Source: RGZA01 sp964568585
GTDB lineage: Bacteria; Pseudomonadota; Alphaproteobacteria; UBA9219; RGZA01
Direction: 5' to 3'
Length of the DNA: 64,000 nucleotides
NCBI GenBank assembly: GCA_964568585.1
Contig: CAZMQI010000003.1
Location: 47,284 to 111,283, forward strand
Part shown: positions 55,405-63,570 of the stretch, in pieces
Position numbering within the stretch: position 1 is the first letter of the stretch
Layout of the letters: every line of letters starts with the position of its first letter
Made by a program: the position numbers and the translations under genes
The notes under the pieces: generated by a model
What the model saw: only the letters and a program-made list of their open reading frames with translations
The model's database searches: none
Told to the model about the DNA's origin: nothing

Positions 55405-55956
55405 ATGTTTATGTTCACCTTCTCAGTAATTACGATCTCGATCGTCGGCCTGTTTTTTCAGGTCGTGCAAGCCATGACAGCGTTCTTGCTGGCACAGCAA
55501 TTAGCGCTAGGGGAACAAATGTTCAAATGGCACGCCGCAATCTACGGCAACAGCTGCGCGTCACTTGTTGCCAAAGTTTCGGGTGATACTGTTATCGCAT
55601 CTGAATTACCTGCCCCGTATAGTACGGACTATGCCACCATCTGCCCTTCGGTTGGCGCATGCACATGGCATAGCGAGTTTTTTACAGGCACCTATAACGG
55701 TGCGGCATCGACACGGCTTCTGATTACGTATATTGGCCCAACTGAACGACCGTCAGGATTTTCTGCGGCGCTTGTCGCACAGCAGTTATCCAAAATTACG
55801 CTTAAACAGCGCTACCATTTTAATCGCGTGAATGGCGGTTCAGTTACCTTTACAACCTATGATTCCAGTAATCCTGGTGGTAATGCAATCACGATTACCG
55901 GGTTGCCTGCGCCTGACAATTCAGTTGCGCTTGTAAGCGATGCCAGATGCAATTAG
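55405..55956 (+). CDS. Pilin-like membrane-anchored protein, unknown
   Basis: A 183-residue protein with an N-terminal hydrophobic helix (FTFSVITISIVGLFFQVVQAMTAFLLAQQ) and a globular part with four cysteines. It resembles a pilin in layout but has no leader, no Gly-Phe cleavage site and no E5, so it is unlikely to be processed by a prepilin peptidase. Lying between pilS and pilV, it could be a minor pilus or assembly component. No clear ribosome site. Confidence 0.6.
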   Translation: MFMFTFSVITISIVGLFFQVVQAMTAFLLAQQLALGEQMFKWHAAIYGNSCASLVAKVSGDTVIASELPAPYSTDYATICPSVGACTWHSEFFTGTYNGAASTRLLITYIGPTERPSGFSAALVAQQLSKITLKQRYHFNRVNGGSVTFTTYDSSNPGGNAITITGLPAPDNSVALVSDARCN

Positions 55957-55985
55957 GATAAATTAAACGTCAAAAAGGGTAGATC

Positions 55986-57359
55986 ATGACACACACAACT
56001 TCACGTAATACCAAAGCTGGTTTTACTCTTATCGAACTTGTGATCGTCCTGGGTATCACAGGGTTGATTTTCTCCGGCCTCTGGGGGCTTCTCACCAGCG
56101 GCAGTACCGCGCTGCAAGCGCAATCGGCTGCACAACAATACCGTCAAGTGATCGAGGCAACCCGTAAATATGCCACCAGCGGTGTGTATGATGGTCAGCC
56201 AGCAGGTCTTGTTGCGGCGCCGCCAACCATTGCAACCCTTCAGGGCGCTGGTGTTGATTTATTGCCGGATACGTTTTCGACAACGGATGCGTATGGTAAC
56301 ACCATAACTATAGCCATCGAAATCATCGACTCTGCCAAGCAGCAATTCCGCTTTTTGGTACATGCAGGCGCCAGAGGCGCGGTGCCAACCGTCGCGCTCT
56401 CCGACAAGGTCGGCGCGCAGGTTGCCTCTTTAATTGGTAGCGAAGGTGGCTTTGTATACGGCAACGCAACCGATGGCTGCGCCGCGGCTGGTGTAGCTAC
56501 ATCTACTGCTTGCGGTTCTTTCAATTCTTTTGCGTTAACGATAACGGCGGCACCTTTTACGATCACTGCGGGTAGAGGCCGTATTGTTGCAATGGGCTAT
56601 ACCATTGATACCAACGCTGGTACCGCGCCGTGGCTATACCGTAAAGCAGGCGTTACCGCTGAGCAAAATACCATGCAACAAAACATGCTGTTTAATAGTG
56701 GTCTGACTCTAAGCATGCAAAGCAGCAGCATCAATATGGGCAATGGTAACATTGTGATGGGTGGTACAGGAAACATTTCCATGGGTGCTTCAAACGGCGC
56801 GACGTCAGGTGCTACAGGCATTCTATATATGAGCGGTGCAGGGATACGAAATGTAACCCAGCTCAATCAGTCGCCTGCCTCCTCTCAACCTAATTTAGCA
56901 ATCTTCGCTAATAACCTCAGCATGACATCAAATACGAGTATCGACGTTACCAGTGGCAGTACGTTCAATGTCAGCACGACCTCCGGTTCGGCAGCAACCC
57001 TCGCGATTGTTGGCCGTGGTACCGCGGATACATTCGAAGCAGGCAAGTTCATTTATTCGTCGGATATCAATATGAAGGAAAATATCAGACCGATTATGAA
57101 TGCGCTTGAACGCGTCTTGATGCTTCGCGGTATGAACTATGACTGGAAGGGTAGCCATACGCATGATGTCGGCTTGCTTGCACAAGATGTGCAAAAGGCC
57201 TTTCCTGAACTTGTGACCAAGATTTCGGATACCCGCCTTGGTGTTGACTATCCACGAATGATTGCACCGATTGTTGAAGCCATTCGCCAGTTAAAGATGG
57301 AAAACGACGCATTACGTGAAAAGGTCAATATGCTGGAGAAGCAGCAAAAGACCCAATAA
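55986..57359 (+). CDS. pilV: PilV-like pilin adhesin with C-terminal S74 chaperone domain
   Basis: A 457-residue protein. Prepilin leader (12 aa) cleaved at G12-F13, mature start FTLIELVIVLGITG with E17 as position 5. Pilin-like domain to about 230, then a repetitive Asn/Gly/Ser/Met stalk (about 235-355). The last 100 residues match the Peptidase_S74 intramolecular chaperone domain: SSDINMKENI at 358-367, DVGLLAQDVQKAFPELV, then a terminal coiled coil (IRQLKMENDALREKVNMLEKQ). That domain trims itself off phage tailspikes after trimerisation. R64 PilV is the pilus-tip adhesin with a shufflon-varied end; no shufflon is seen here. Confidence 0.88.
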   Translation: MTHTTSRNTKAGFTLIELVIVLGITGLIFSGLWGLLTSGSTALQAQSAAQQYRQVIEATRKYATSGVYDGQPAGLVAAPPTIATLQGAGVDLLPDTFSTTDAYGNTITIAIEIIDSAKQQFRFLVHAGARGAVPTVALSDKVGAQVASLIGSEGGFVYGNATDGCAAAGVATSTACGSFNSFALTITAAPFTITAGRGRIVAMGYTIDTNAGTAPWLYRKAGVTAEQNTMQQNMLFNSGLTLSMQSSSINMGNGNIVMGGTGNISMGASNGATSGATGILYMSGAGIRNVTQLNQSPASSQPNLAIFANNLSMTSNTSIDVTSGSTFNVSTTSGSAATLAIVGRGTADTFEAGKFIYSSDINMKENIRPIMNALERVLMLRGMNYDWKGSHTHDVGLLAQDVQKAFPELVTKISDTRLGVDYPRMIAPIVEAIRQLKMENDALREKVNMLEKQQKTQ

Positions 57360-57380
57360 GTTCAAGTTGTATCAGGACAT

Positions 57381-57412
57381 AAAAAAACCCCGCTTAGAAC
57401 AGCGGGGTTTTT
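57381..57412. terminator. Intrinsic terminator after pilV
   Basis: AAAAACCCCGCT pairs with AGCGGGGTTTTT around the loop TAGAAC. It ends the pil operon and, on the other strand, the convergent gene at 57435. Confidence 0.92.
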
Positions 57413-57434
57413 AATTGGGTAGCCTAACTTTAAC

Positions 57435-57824
57435 TTAGTTCGGCTTTTGATCTACATAACGTGTGCAGTTCATTTCACACTTGTTCTCATCGCCAGATTT
57501 CTTGACGCAGCAAATGGCCCATACATTAAAGCCGCTTTGGTTTTTAACTGGGCGTTCGGAAAGGACGCAGTTTTCATATTCACCGCTCATACGGAAGTTG
57601 GACATCACGTTTTCGTTGATATTGAAGCGTTGGCCAATACATTGATTTGCCGCAGCGATGATTTCAGATTGAACGGTTTTCAGTTGTTCACAATCAAAGC
57701 TTACATCAGTGCAATAGGATGTACCCATTTGAATGGCGGATTTCGTGAAGTCAGAATCTGCCTTTGCAACGCCGGAAAGACCAAAAAGCAAAGCAAGTGC
57801 AAGCAGTAGATGAGTGAAGCGCAT
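57435..57824 (-). CDS. Small secreted Cys-rich protein, unknown
   Basis: 129 residues from a start at 57824 (GGAGA site), with a signal peptide (AKA-DS). The mature part has nine cysteines (for example YCTDVSFDC, QCIGQ, ENCVLS, ICCVKK, KCEMNC), suggesting a disulfide-stabilised exported protein. Not recognised. Transcribed against the pil operon. Confidence 0.65.
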   Translation of the reverse strand: MRFTHLLLALALLFGLSGVAKADSDFTKSAIQMGTSYCTDVSFDCEQLKTVQSEIIAAANQCIGQRFNINENVMSNFRMSGEYENCVLSERPVKNQSGFNVWAICCVKKSGDENKCEMNCTRYVDQKPN

Positions 57825-57836
57825 AGGAATCTCCAA

Positions 57837-58369
57837 TAAAAGTCTAATAACATATATAAGAACAGATACTTAACAAAATATAAAGGCCAAATGAGGGCGA
57901 AAACAGGCTGTTTTATGATGGCTTGCTCATTCCTGATGCGTTGGCTCGCCATGCAACTGCAAATGGTTTTATTTGAAGGCAGTTTATGCCAAACGTTCCG
58001 GAGACTATATCCGGTAAAAATCCGGAAAACTGCAAAGAAGTTCAAACGAATGTTTTATTCAAAATGAATCGTTAAACATGTTGCGCCTGTTTTCGCGTTT
58101 TGACCGCTTGGTCTGATTGCCAAGGATAGCGTATCGCAGCACAAGCACAATTTTGGTTATGGTGTAAAAACAGTGTGCTAGAGGTTTTTGGGTATAAAGC
58201 ACACCAAGATTACATAAAATTTTATCAAAAAATCCAACTAATCTGCTGCGAGTTTTTATCGAAAACTGCTTTTGCGATAACCAGTTTCATTTACTGATGC
58301 TTAAACGAAGAGGCGCTAAATTTAGTCCATCGCCGGAATATCCCGGTTAGCTTACGGAGGAAGTATATT
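57837..58369 (+). promoter_or_regulatory. 533-bp AT-rich leader and promoter region of the flp/tad operon
   Basis: No convincing gene. The region is AT-rich and holds a nested inverted repeat (GCAGTT 57979-57984 with AACTGC 58028-58033; TTCCGG 57996-58001 with CCGGAA 58022-58027), a CTTGG/CCAAG hairpin near 58110-58130 and a GAATC site near 58066. An open frame at 57891-58067 (58 codons) overlaps the inverted repeat and is doubtful. The length suggests regulation of the highly expressed Flp pilin. Confidence 0.4.
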
Positions 58370-58549
58370 ATGAAAAATTTAATCGCACGCTTTATTAAAA
58401 ACGAATCTGGCGCAACCGCTATCGAATACGGTCTTATTGCAGCCCTCATTTCAGTTGTGATGGTCAGTGTGCTTGTAACCCTTGGACCTGAAATCAGAGC
58501 AACATTCACAGACGTACAAACCAATCTCGCAAGCCGCTCATCGCTATAA
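58370..58549 (+). CDS. flp: Flp-type pilin (Tad pilus major subunit)
   Basis: A 59-residue prepilin. GGAGG site upstream. The leader MKNLIARFIKNESG ends at G14, and the mature A15-TAIEYGLIAALIS carries the Flp Glu-Tyr pair (E19, Y20). Mature length 45, typical of Flp/PilA of Caulobacter. It assembles into the adhesive Tad pilus. The tad genes follow in the usual order. Confidence 0.95.
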   Translation: MKNLIARFIKNESGATAIEYGLIAALISVVMVSVLVTLGPEIRATFTDVQTNLASRSSL

Positions 58550-58653
58550 CCTAGCGAGAAAGCTCTTCCCCGTGTATCCACGTAGGCACCCATCAAGGGT
58601 GCCTGCAGGATACCGGGAAGATTGCTTGATACGATTGAAAGGTTTGTCCGGTT

Positions 58654-59193
58654 ATGTCTGATCCCCTCATCATCGCCCCTCTGATTATAGACCAGAGTTT
58701 TCTACACGATGGTGTGCTCATCATCGCAGCGATCACGATGTTGATCGCCGCCTTGAGTGATATCAAGAAGCTGGTGATCTCGAACCGCCTATGTCTGTTC
58801 CTTGCAGGATTGTTTCCGTTGTACGTGTTGACGGCACCCCATGAAATCATGTGGGTGCATCATGTGTTGATTGCTGGCACGGTGTTGACCATCGGCTTTG
58901 CCATGTTCGCGATGAACTTCCTTGGCGGCGGCGATGTGAAGATGCTGGCTGCTGCGTCGCTTTGGGCTGGCCCGAAGATGATTGCGACCTTATTACTGTT
59001 TACATCCTTTGCAGGCGGCCTGCTGGCATTGGCGTTTGCTGCAGCAGCGATTTACCGAGCACGCATATTAAAGATTGAGGCAAAGACCGAGAATAATGAA
59101 GTGGTGCCGTGGCATAAAACCCCGGTGCCTTATGGTGTGGCGATAGCATGCGGCGGTGTGACCGCATTGTTTTTGATGTCCCAAGCAGTTTAG
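58654..59193 (+). CDS. cpaA: CpaA/TadV prepilin peptidase
   Basis: A 179-residue multi-spanning aspartyl protease of the A24 family. Catalytic aspartates are D36 (SDIKKLVISN) and D94 in GGGDVK. It cleaves the Flp leader. It is short as in other TadV enzymes, without the N-methylase part of PilD. It is the only prepilin peptidase in the window and might also handle the PilS/PilV prepilins. Confidence 0.93.
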   Translation: MSDPLIIAPLIIDQSFLHDGVLIIAAITMLIAALSDIKKLVISNRLCLFLAGLFPLYVLTAPHEIMWVHHVLIAGTVLTIGFAMFAMNFLGGGDVKMLAAASLWAGPKMIATLLLFTSFAGGLLALAFAAAAIYRARILKIEAKTENNEVVPWHKTPVPYGVAIACGGVTALFLMSQAV

Positions 59194-59241
59194 GCGGGGC
59201 TGTCTAGCTGGTGGGGCGTTGCGTTTTTTAGTGAGGATATT

Positions 59242-60114
59242 ATGACCAATCGTCGCACGATATTTCTTGCGCTTGCCATTATTATGGGCCTCGGCACCAT
59301 GATGATGATGCGTAGCGCGATGAGCCACAAAACAGCCGCCGTGGATAACACCAACCAAATTCTGGTCGCTGCGGCCGATGTACCAGCCGGACAGTTCATC
59401 GGGCAGCAACATGTGCGTTGGCAAGCATGGGCACCTGAGCACATCACACAAGCATTCATCAAGAACGCTCCAACCGAAAAAGCGGATGCATATATTGGCG
59501 CAGTTGTCCGTCAAGGCATTCGTGCTGGCGAACCGATTTTGAAAGGCCAGTTAGTTAAACCCCAAGAACGTGGTTTCCTTGCCGCTGTGCTGGATGGCGG
59601 TAAACGCGCAATTGCTGTGCCGATTACCAATGTAACCGGTATTGCTGGCTTTGTGTTTCCTGGCGATCGCATCGATTTAATCTTAACGCATTCCATCCGT
59701 TCACAAGATGATGACAAGGTGAGCCAACGTAGAGCAAGTGTGACAGTCGTAAGAGATGTGCGCGTGCTTGCGTTAGACCAAGATGCAAATGACCAAGGCG
59801 AGGCCAAGGCAAAAATCGCCAAGGTTGCAACCTTGGAAGTGAACCCGAAGCAAGCTGAGGTACTAACCCTTGCGCTGCAACTTGGAACCATCTCGCTATC
59901 ATTGCGTAGTATCGCGACAGAGACAGCTCCTGATGGTAAGCCGCTGGCAGAACCAGTTGCCTTTGCCAAAGAAGCGTTCACGCTGGATAGTGAAGTGAGC
60001 CAGATTATCCCGCGCCCTGACGACCATTCGCAGGTGTCGGGTCAAATCGTGCAAGTGCTGCGCGGTAGTAAGACGCGTTCCGAAGAAAACTTCGACGAGT
60101 CTAAAAAGAACTAG
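59242..60114 (+). CDS. cpaB: CpaB/RcpC Flp pilus assembly protein
   Basis: A 290-residue protein with an N-terminal membrane segment (about 5-22) and an SAF domain (VAAADVPAGQFIGQQHVRWQAW; GIRAGEPILKGQLV), followed by the RcpC region (GKRAIAVPITNVTGIAGFVFPGDRIDLILTHS). It acts in the periplasm with the CpaC secretin. A 220-bp gap then precedes cpaC, with no gene seen. Confidence 0.93.
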   Translation: MTNRRTIFLALAIIMGLGTMMMMRSAMSHKTAAVDNTNQILVAAADVPAGQFIGQQHVRWQAWAPEHITQAFIKNAPTEKADAYIGAVVRQGIRAGEPILKGQLVKPQERGFLAAVLDGGKRAIAVPITNVTGIAGFVFPGDRIDLILTHSIRSQDDDKVSQRRASVTVVRDVRVLALDQDANDQGEAKAKIAKVATLEVNPKQAEVLTLALQLGTISLSLRSIATETAPDGKPLAEPVAFAKEAFTLDSEVSQIIPRPDDHSQVSGQIVQVLRGSKTRSEENFDESKKN

Positions 60115-60334
60115 TTTCTGAAAAATTGTTTCAACATCGACATGCTTATGCATGGTGATGCCGTATGCATGCCTACAAGTGGGGGTGCAACGCGCGCAGA
60201 GCACAGCCCTTCAATGCGTAGGTCAGCGTATCATTTTTATCTCAAGGATAGATAAGGCTTGTTACGGCAATAGAACAATACTGGCATAATATAAGTAATG
60301 AATTATAGATGAACTGGCATTACATTACCGACCC

Positions 60335-61720
60335 ATGAAACATGCGCTTTGGTCACTATTCTTACTGTTTGCTCTTGTCATCTCTCCTGTCACTGGATTG
60401 CGTGCCGAGGAAGACCCTCTGATTCTAAGCATCGACCGCAGCGAAAACATCAAGCTGCCAGAGCCAGCAGATACCGTATTCATTGCCAGCCCCGATATTG
60501 CTGATGTTCAAGTGGTCGCACCTACCGTGATTACCATTTATGGCCGCAAGCAAGGTGAAACCACCGTCACCGCTAGCAAAAAAGACGGCACCATCCTGTT
60601 GAAACGCAAAATCGTCGTCGATCAGGATTTAGGTAAATTACAAAACGTACTCGGCGGCATGCCAAAGATTAGAGCGCTGCCTGTTCCTGGCGGTATCGTA
60701 TTAGACGGTCAGGCATCATCTTCTCGTGAAGCAGCCGATGCTCAACGCATCGCACGTCGTTTCCTTGGTAATGACAAAGAAGAAGTCATCAATCATCTTC
60801 GTTTGAAGAATGACGAACAAATTCAATTGCGCGTGCGTGTTGCCGAAGTCAGCAAAAATATCAGCAAAACATTCGGTATTAACTGGGATGCGATTAGCCT
60901 TGCGGGCGGTATTACCCTTGGCCTCAAGAGCGGTGCAAGCTTCCTTTCTGATACTGTACTGCGTAACAGCGGCGTAAGCGGCGCAGCCGACAGATACACC
61001 CGCGATCAAGTAAATAACGGTATCTATGCAAGCTATAATAATGGCAATGGGTATGCGATTAACGGGCTGATTGATGCGCTGGCACAAGATGGCCTCGTGA
61101 CGTTGCTTGCCGAACCAAATCTCACTGCAAAATCTGGTGAAACCGCAACCTTCTTGGCTGGCGGTGAATTCCCTGTTCCTGTTCCACAGCAGAATGGTTC
61201 CATTACGGTCGAATTCAAACCATATGGTGTGTCACTTGCCTTCACTCCAACCGTGTTAGGCAAAGACCGCATCTCCATTCAAGTTCGCCCGGAAGTAAGC
61301 GAACTGACGACATCCGGTTCTATCTCGCTTAACAATATTGCTATCCCTGCGCTGCTTACGCGCCGTGCGGAAACAACGGTTGAACTGGGTAGTGGCCAAA
61401 GCTTTGCCATCGGTGGCCTTATCCGCAGCTATCAGAACAACGACGTCTCCAAATATCCATTCCTTGGCGATATCCCCGTATTAGGCGCGCTATTCACATC
61501 CACCAGATTCCGTAACAGTGAAACCGAACTCGTGATTATCGTAACGCCATATCTGGTGAAGCCTTCATCCGAACAATTAGCCGCGCCGACTGATGGGTAT
61601 GCACCAGCGAATGACATCGACCGGATTATGCTGGGTAAAACCCATGCAGATGGCGTTATCAACGCTCCCCGTAATATGGGTGAGATGTTGCAAGGCCCTG
61701 TTGGCTATAGCGCGGAGTAG
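60335..61720 (+). CDS. cpaC: CpaC/RcpA secretin of the Tad pilus
   Basis: A 461-residue secretin with a signal peptide (LRA-EE), an N-terminal pilus-formation domain (DTVFIASPDIADVQVVAPTVITIYGRKQGETTV) and the secretin core (LLAEPNLTAKSGETATFLAGGEFPVPVPQ; VELGSGQSFAIGGLIR; LVIIVTPYLVKP). It forms the outer-membrane channel of the Tad pilus. cpaD follows after 2 bp. Confidence 0.96.
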   Translation: MKHALWSLFLLFALVISPVTGLRAEEDPLILSIDRSENIKLPEPADTVFIASPDIADVQVVAPTVITIYGRKQGETTVTASKKDGTILLKRKIVVDQDLGKLQNVLGGMPKIRALPVPGGIVLDGQASSSREAADAQRIARRFLGNDKEEVINHLRLKNDEQIQLRVRVAEVSKNISKTFGINWDAISLAGGITLGLKSGASFLSDTVLRNSGVSGAADRYTRDQVNNGIYASYNNGNGYAINGLIDALAQDGLVTLLAEPNLTAKSGETATFLAGGEFPVPVPQQNGSITVEFKPYGVSLAFTPTVLGKDRISIQVRPEVSELTTSGSISLNNIAIPALLTRRAETTVELGSGQSFAIGGLIRSYQNNDVSKYPFLGDIPVLGALFTSTRFRNSETELVIIVTPYLVKPSSEQLAAPTDGYAPANDIDRIMLGKTHADGVINAPRNMGEMLQGPVGYSAE

Positions 61721-61722
61721 GC

Positions 61723-62121
61723 ATGATGATGAAATCAACCATCTCGCTCATCGCACTCAGCATCTTCAGCATCGCACTTGGCGGTTGCATCATTGATGAT
61801 CCACGCACCTCGCGTCCTGATAACAGTATTTCGGTGATTGCCAATCCTGAAAAGGGCGGCAAGCTCGTGGCCGTTCCAAAGCCATGCCCGATGTGGAGCA
61901 AGCATTTGGGTGATGGATTGGATAATCAGTTCAAACCGCAATTCGGTTGTGCGGATATGTACAACCTCGGCAAGATGATTGCCGATCCAAAAGACCTGTT
62001 GCATGGACAACCACTCGGCGAAGCGGATGCAGCGTCAGGCGTTCTTGGTATCGAGCGCTATCGCATGGACAAGAAAAAAGAATTAATCAATCCTAAAGAA
62101 ATCACCGGCACCACCAAGTAA
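61723..62121 (+). CDS. cpaD: CpaD-like lipoprotein, short form
   Basis: A 132-residue protein with lipobox LGGC (C22) and the C-terminal CpaD pattern (CPMWSKHLGDGLDNQFKPQFGCADMYNLGKMIADPKDLLHG; IERYRMDKKKEL). Usual CpaD is about 220 residues; the N-terminal half is missing here and only a short linker precedes the conserved part. It probably helps CpaC reach or stay in the outer membrane. Confidence 0.85.
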   Translation: MMMKSTISLIALSIFSIALGGCIIDDPRTSRPDNSISVIANPEKGGKLVAVPKPCPMWSKHLGDGLDNQFKPQFGCADMYNLGKMIADPKDLLHGQPLGEADAASGVLGIERYRMDKKKELINPKEITGTTK

Positions 62122-62257
62122 TCAGGTGAGTATATTGCCGATTAAGGCAGCTTAGCTGCACATAGTGATAACACACGCGGAATGATAGCCCAGGGCTAAG
62201 TGTTTATTAGCAAAAATATGGTGTTTTAAAGGGTAGACGTTGGTTTCCCTTTCCAGA

Positions 62258-62310
62258 GCAGATCGCAACTAGACTGTGTAATACCAAAAAATTTAGTTGC
62301 GTGAATCTGC
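62258..62310. repeat. Palindromic hairpin element, copy 2
   Basis: GCAGAT (62258-62263) pairs with ATCTGC (62305-62310), and CGCAACTA (62264-62271) pairs with TAGTTGCG (62294-62301), with the TGA bulge at 62302-62304. The 22-nt loop has CAAAAAA as in copy 1 (531-583). The base pairs differ between the copies but pairing is kept. It lies 31 bp upstream of cpaE. The 220-bp gap also holds smaller hairpins (GCAGC-TTA-GCTGC and AGCCC-A-GGGCT), and no gene. Confidence 0.6.
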
Positions 62311-62341
62311 TCGGTACAAATTTGGTGGTTCGTTTTTTATC

Positions 62342-63565
62342 ATGCATGAAGAGTTTATGGGTTTCGTAAGTGACGAAGCCTCCTATCGCATCGCACGCAG
62401 CGTTGCCCAAGCACGAGGATGGCCTTCAGCTGTAGTTCAGCAGGGCGGTCTCGACATGCTTGCGGATATGCTGGAGAACTACGCGCCGCCTAAAATCCTG
62501 TTGCTTGATTTAGATGCCGAACCCGATGTGCTCAATGCCGCAACGCGTGCGCTTGGCCTGTGTGGCCCAGACTCGCACATCATCTTTTTGGCAAAGCACA
62601 ACGACATCTCGCTGTACCGCCAGTTCATCCAATTGGGTGCATCCGATTATCTGGTGAAGCCTTTAAACGAAGATGCTTTAACGCAAGCCATCCTGAATAC
62701 TTCAAAACCAAAACGCGGCACACAGGAAGCCCCAGAAAAAGAACTCCATACCTGCAAAATTATTCCTGTCATTGGTACACGCGGCGGTGTTGGCGTGACA
62801 ACCGTGGCCGTGAACCTGTCATGGATTTTATCACAGCAATTGAACCAACACGTTGGTTTGGTCGATTTGGATATGCAATTCGGTAGTACAGCCCTGGCGC
62901 TTGATCGTGAACCAGGCCGCGGTATGCGCGCTGCCTTAGAAAACCCGGAACGTCTGGATGGGTTACTGATTGCCAGCTCCATGGTGCAGCATAATGATAA
63001 GTTCTCGATCCTGTGTGCCGAGGATACCTTGGACAGCGCGTTCCACTTTGATGGCGATGCAACGCTTGGGCTTTTAAAGCCTATCCGCGGTGATTTTGAC
63101 ATGATGCTGGTGGATATGCCACGTCATCATCTTTCAACCCAGAAGACATTATTGAATGAAGCACAAGCGGTTCTGATTGTCGCTGATTTAACATTGGCAT
63201 CACTGCGTGATGCACGGCGTATTAAGGCTTACTTGAAAAACCTGCGTCCTGACTTAATGCCACTCCTCATCGTCAATCACGTAGGCGATAGCCCGTATTC
63301 AACCCTTGATCAGGCAACGTTTGAAAAAAATCTTGAAGCCAAGATTGATGTATTGTTACCCGAAGATATCAAGACCGCAAAGCAAGCCGCGAATTTAGGA
63401 AAACCATTTGTATCGGTTGCAGCGGACGCGCCCATCACCAAAGCATTAGTGACATTGGCGCGTACATTGTCAGGTCAAAAAGAAACCAAGAAACAAGACA
63501 GCAAAAGCACATCATTGTTCAAAGGGTTGCTTGGTAGTAAGCCAACCAAACCCGTTAAGGCATAA
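62342..63565 (+). CDS. cpaE: CpaE/TadZ pilus localisation ATPase-like protein
   Basis: 407 residues from ATG 62342. The N-terminal receiver-like domain (about 1-125, LLDLDAE and GASDYLVKPL) is followed by a MinD/ParA-like domain. The P-loop is TRGGVGVTT (146-154): the signature lysine is R147 and the P-loop lysine is V152, so ATP hydrolysis may be weak. Atypical loops are known in TadZ. It places the Tad machine in the cell. cpaF follows after 5 bp. Confidence 0.9.
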   Translation: MHEEFMGFVSDEASYRIARSVAQARGWPSAVVQQGGLDMLADMLENYAPPKILLLDLDAEPDVLNAATRALGLCGPDSHIIFLAKHNDISLYRQFIQLGASDYLVKPLNEDALTQAILNTSKPKRGTQEAPEKELHTCKIIPVIGTRGGVGVTTVAVNLSWILSQQLNQHVGLVDLDMQFGSTALALDREPGRGMRAALENPERLDGLLIASSMVQHNDKFSILCAEDTLDSAFHFDGDATLGLLKPIRGDFDMMLVDMPRHHLSTQKTLLNEAQAVLIVADLTLASLRDARRIKAYLKNLRPDLMPLLIVNHVGDSPYSTLDQATFEKNLEAKIDVLLPEDIKTAKQAANLGKPFVSVAADAPITKALVTLARTLSGQKETKKQDSKSTSLFKGLLGSKPTKPVKA

Positions 63566-63570
63566 CGCAT

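Noticed and set aside
55986..57359. Shufflon at the end of pilV
   Set aside because: No inverted 19-bp sfx-like repeats, alternative C-termini or recombinase were seen after pilV; a terminator follows at once.
57891..58067. Open frame of 58 codons in the flp leader
   Set aside because: Weak ribosome site, unusual composition and overlap with an inverted repeat. Probably chance in an AT-rich gap.
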